DNA of 64,000 nucleotides, from the NCBI GenBank assembly GCA_013396635.1, contig WBMW01000147.1, positions 1,155,544-1,219,543 on the forward strand, read 5' to 3'. The notes under the pieces were generated by a model that saw only the letters and a list, made by a program, of their open reading frames with translations, searched no databases and was not told where the DNA came from. This document shows positions 63,482 through 64,000 of the stretch, one piece after another. The DNA is from Penelope pileata (taxonomy: Eukaryota > Chordata > Aves > Galliformes > Cracidae). The stretch's first letter is position 1; every line of letters begins with the position of its first letter. A program made the position numbers and the translations under genes.

Positions 63482-64000
63482 TACAAGGGCTGCTCTGGAA
63501 GTAATGCATTTTACTTTATTATACTGGCCCACAACATCAGAGGCAGATGTTGATGGTATGGCAGTAGAGGTTGAACCTTCCCACCAGTATTCTGTTATAT
63601 TTTGTCACTGTGCAGCAGAGGGGCAGTCTGACAAAATGCTGTCTGACATGCAAGTGTGTGTGAAGCAAAAGTACGGAATCGAATTCCTCCACATAGAAAA
63701 AATGGCACCCATTGACGTTCAGTGATGCTTGTTGAATGTTTCTGGAGATCAAACAGAGGATGTGAGCACAGTGAGGCAGTGGGTGATGCGTTTGAGCAAT
63801 GATGAGTGATGTGAAAGACAAGCCATGTTCTGGATGGCCATGCACAACTGTCACACCAGAAAATGAATAGCGTCTTGATCAGCCCATCCGCACAAGTCAA
63901 CAGATTACAACCATGGAACTGTGTATGGAGCTGAATGATGGTGGCAACATTGCAATATAGCAAAGCTTCTGTGGGGTAGGTCCTCACCAGAGGAACAGAA
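63482..64000 (+). mobile_element. Galluhop-type mariner with longer transposase part, cut by window end
   Basis: Starts TACAAGGGCTGCTCTGGAAG, the element terminus. Opposite orientation to the three other copies. The plus strand encodes a decayed mariner transposase N-terminus: QKYGIEFLHIEKMAPIDVQ, then a stop, then DQTEDVSTVRQWVMRLSNDE and, with further stops, remnants of a KDKPRSGRP-type linker and a TVTPEN-type stretch. Unlike the other three it continues past the point where they are deleted, so it may be a near full-length but dead copy. Confidence 0.88.

Overview
The window is nuclear DNA from a bird, most likely a galliform such as chicken or turkey. It carries CR1 LINE fragments with the typical ATTCTATGATTCT-type 3' tails and several Galluhop-type mariner elements, and its genes have vertebrate exon-intron structure. 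Two protein-coding genes are recognised. They sit head to head across a CpG island at about 23.6-24.5 kb, an arrangement that matches the mammalian WARS1-WDR25 order.

Left half, minus strand (about 4.8-24.1 kb): WARS1, cytoplasmic tryptophanyl-tRNA synthetase. All ten coding exons can be read with consensus splice sites and consistent phases. They give a 473-residue protein (human 471) with the WHEP domain, the HVGH (HIGH-class) and KMSAS (KMSKS-class) signatures and the C-terminal anticodon-binding part. A candidate 5'-UTR exon lies at 22737-22792. Positions 1-4769 look like 3' flank with two CR1 copies and no recognised gene.

Between WARS1 coding exon 1 and the CpG island, on the minus strand, lies an intron-free 0.5 kb fragment clearly derived from TBCD (tubulin-folding cofactor D). 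It has one in-frame stop and a probable frameshift, so it is a retrocopy fragment. Birds have few retrocopies, which makes it notable.

Right half, plus strand (about 24.2-64 kb): WDR25. The first coding exon (27283-27999) encodes the divergent N-terminus and the start of the WD-repeat region. After a 35 kb intron the next exon (62989-63136) continues it. The rest of the gene is outside the window. The large intron holds CR1 fragments, two internally deleted mariner copies, a 24-bp minisatellite next to an assembly gap, a tandem-repeat region at 56.1-56.5 kb, and long unique A+T-rich sequence without recognised genes. No rRNA, tRNA, CRISPR or prokaryote-type feature was seen.

Points for a second look: the TBCD retrocopy; a tandem duplication in a WARS1 intron that copied the edge of an exon and its 5' splice site; loss of the methionine that starts human mini-TrpRS; upstream ORFs at both genes; and a CR1 copy whose inverted 5' part fits twin priming.
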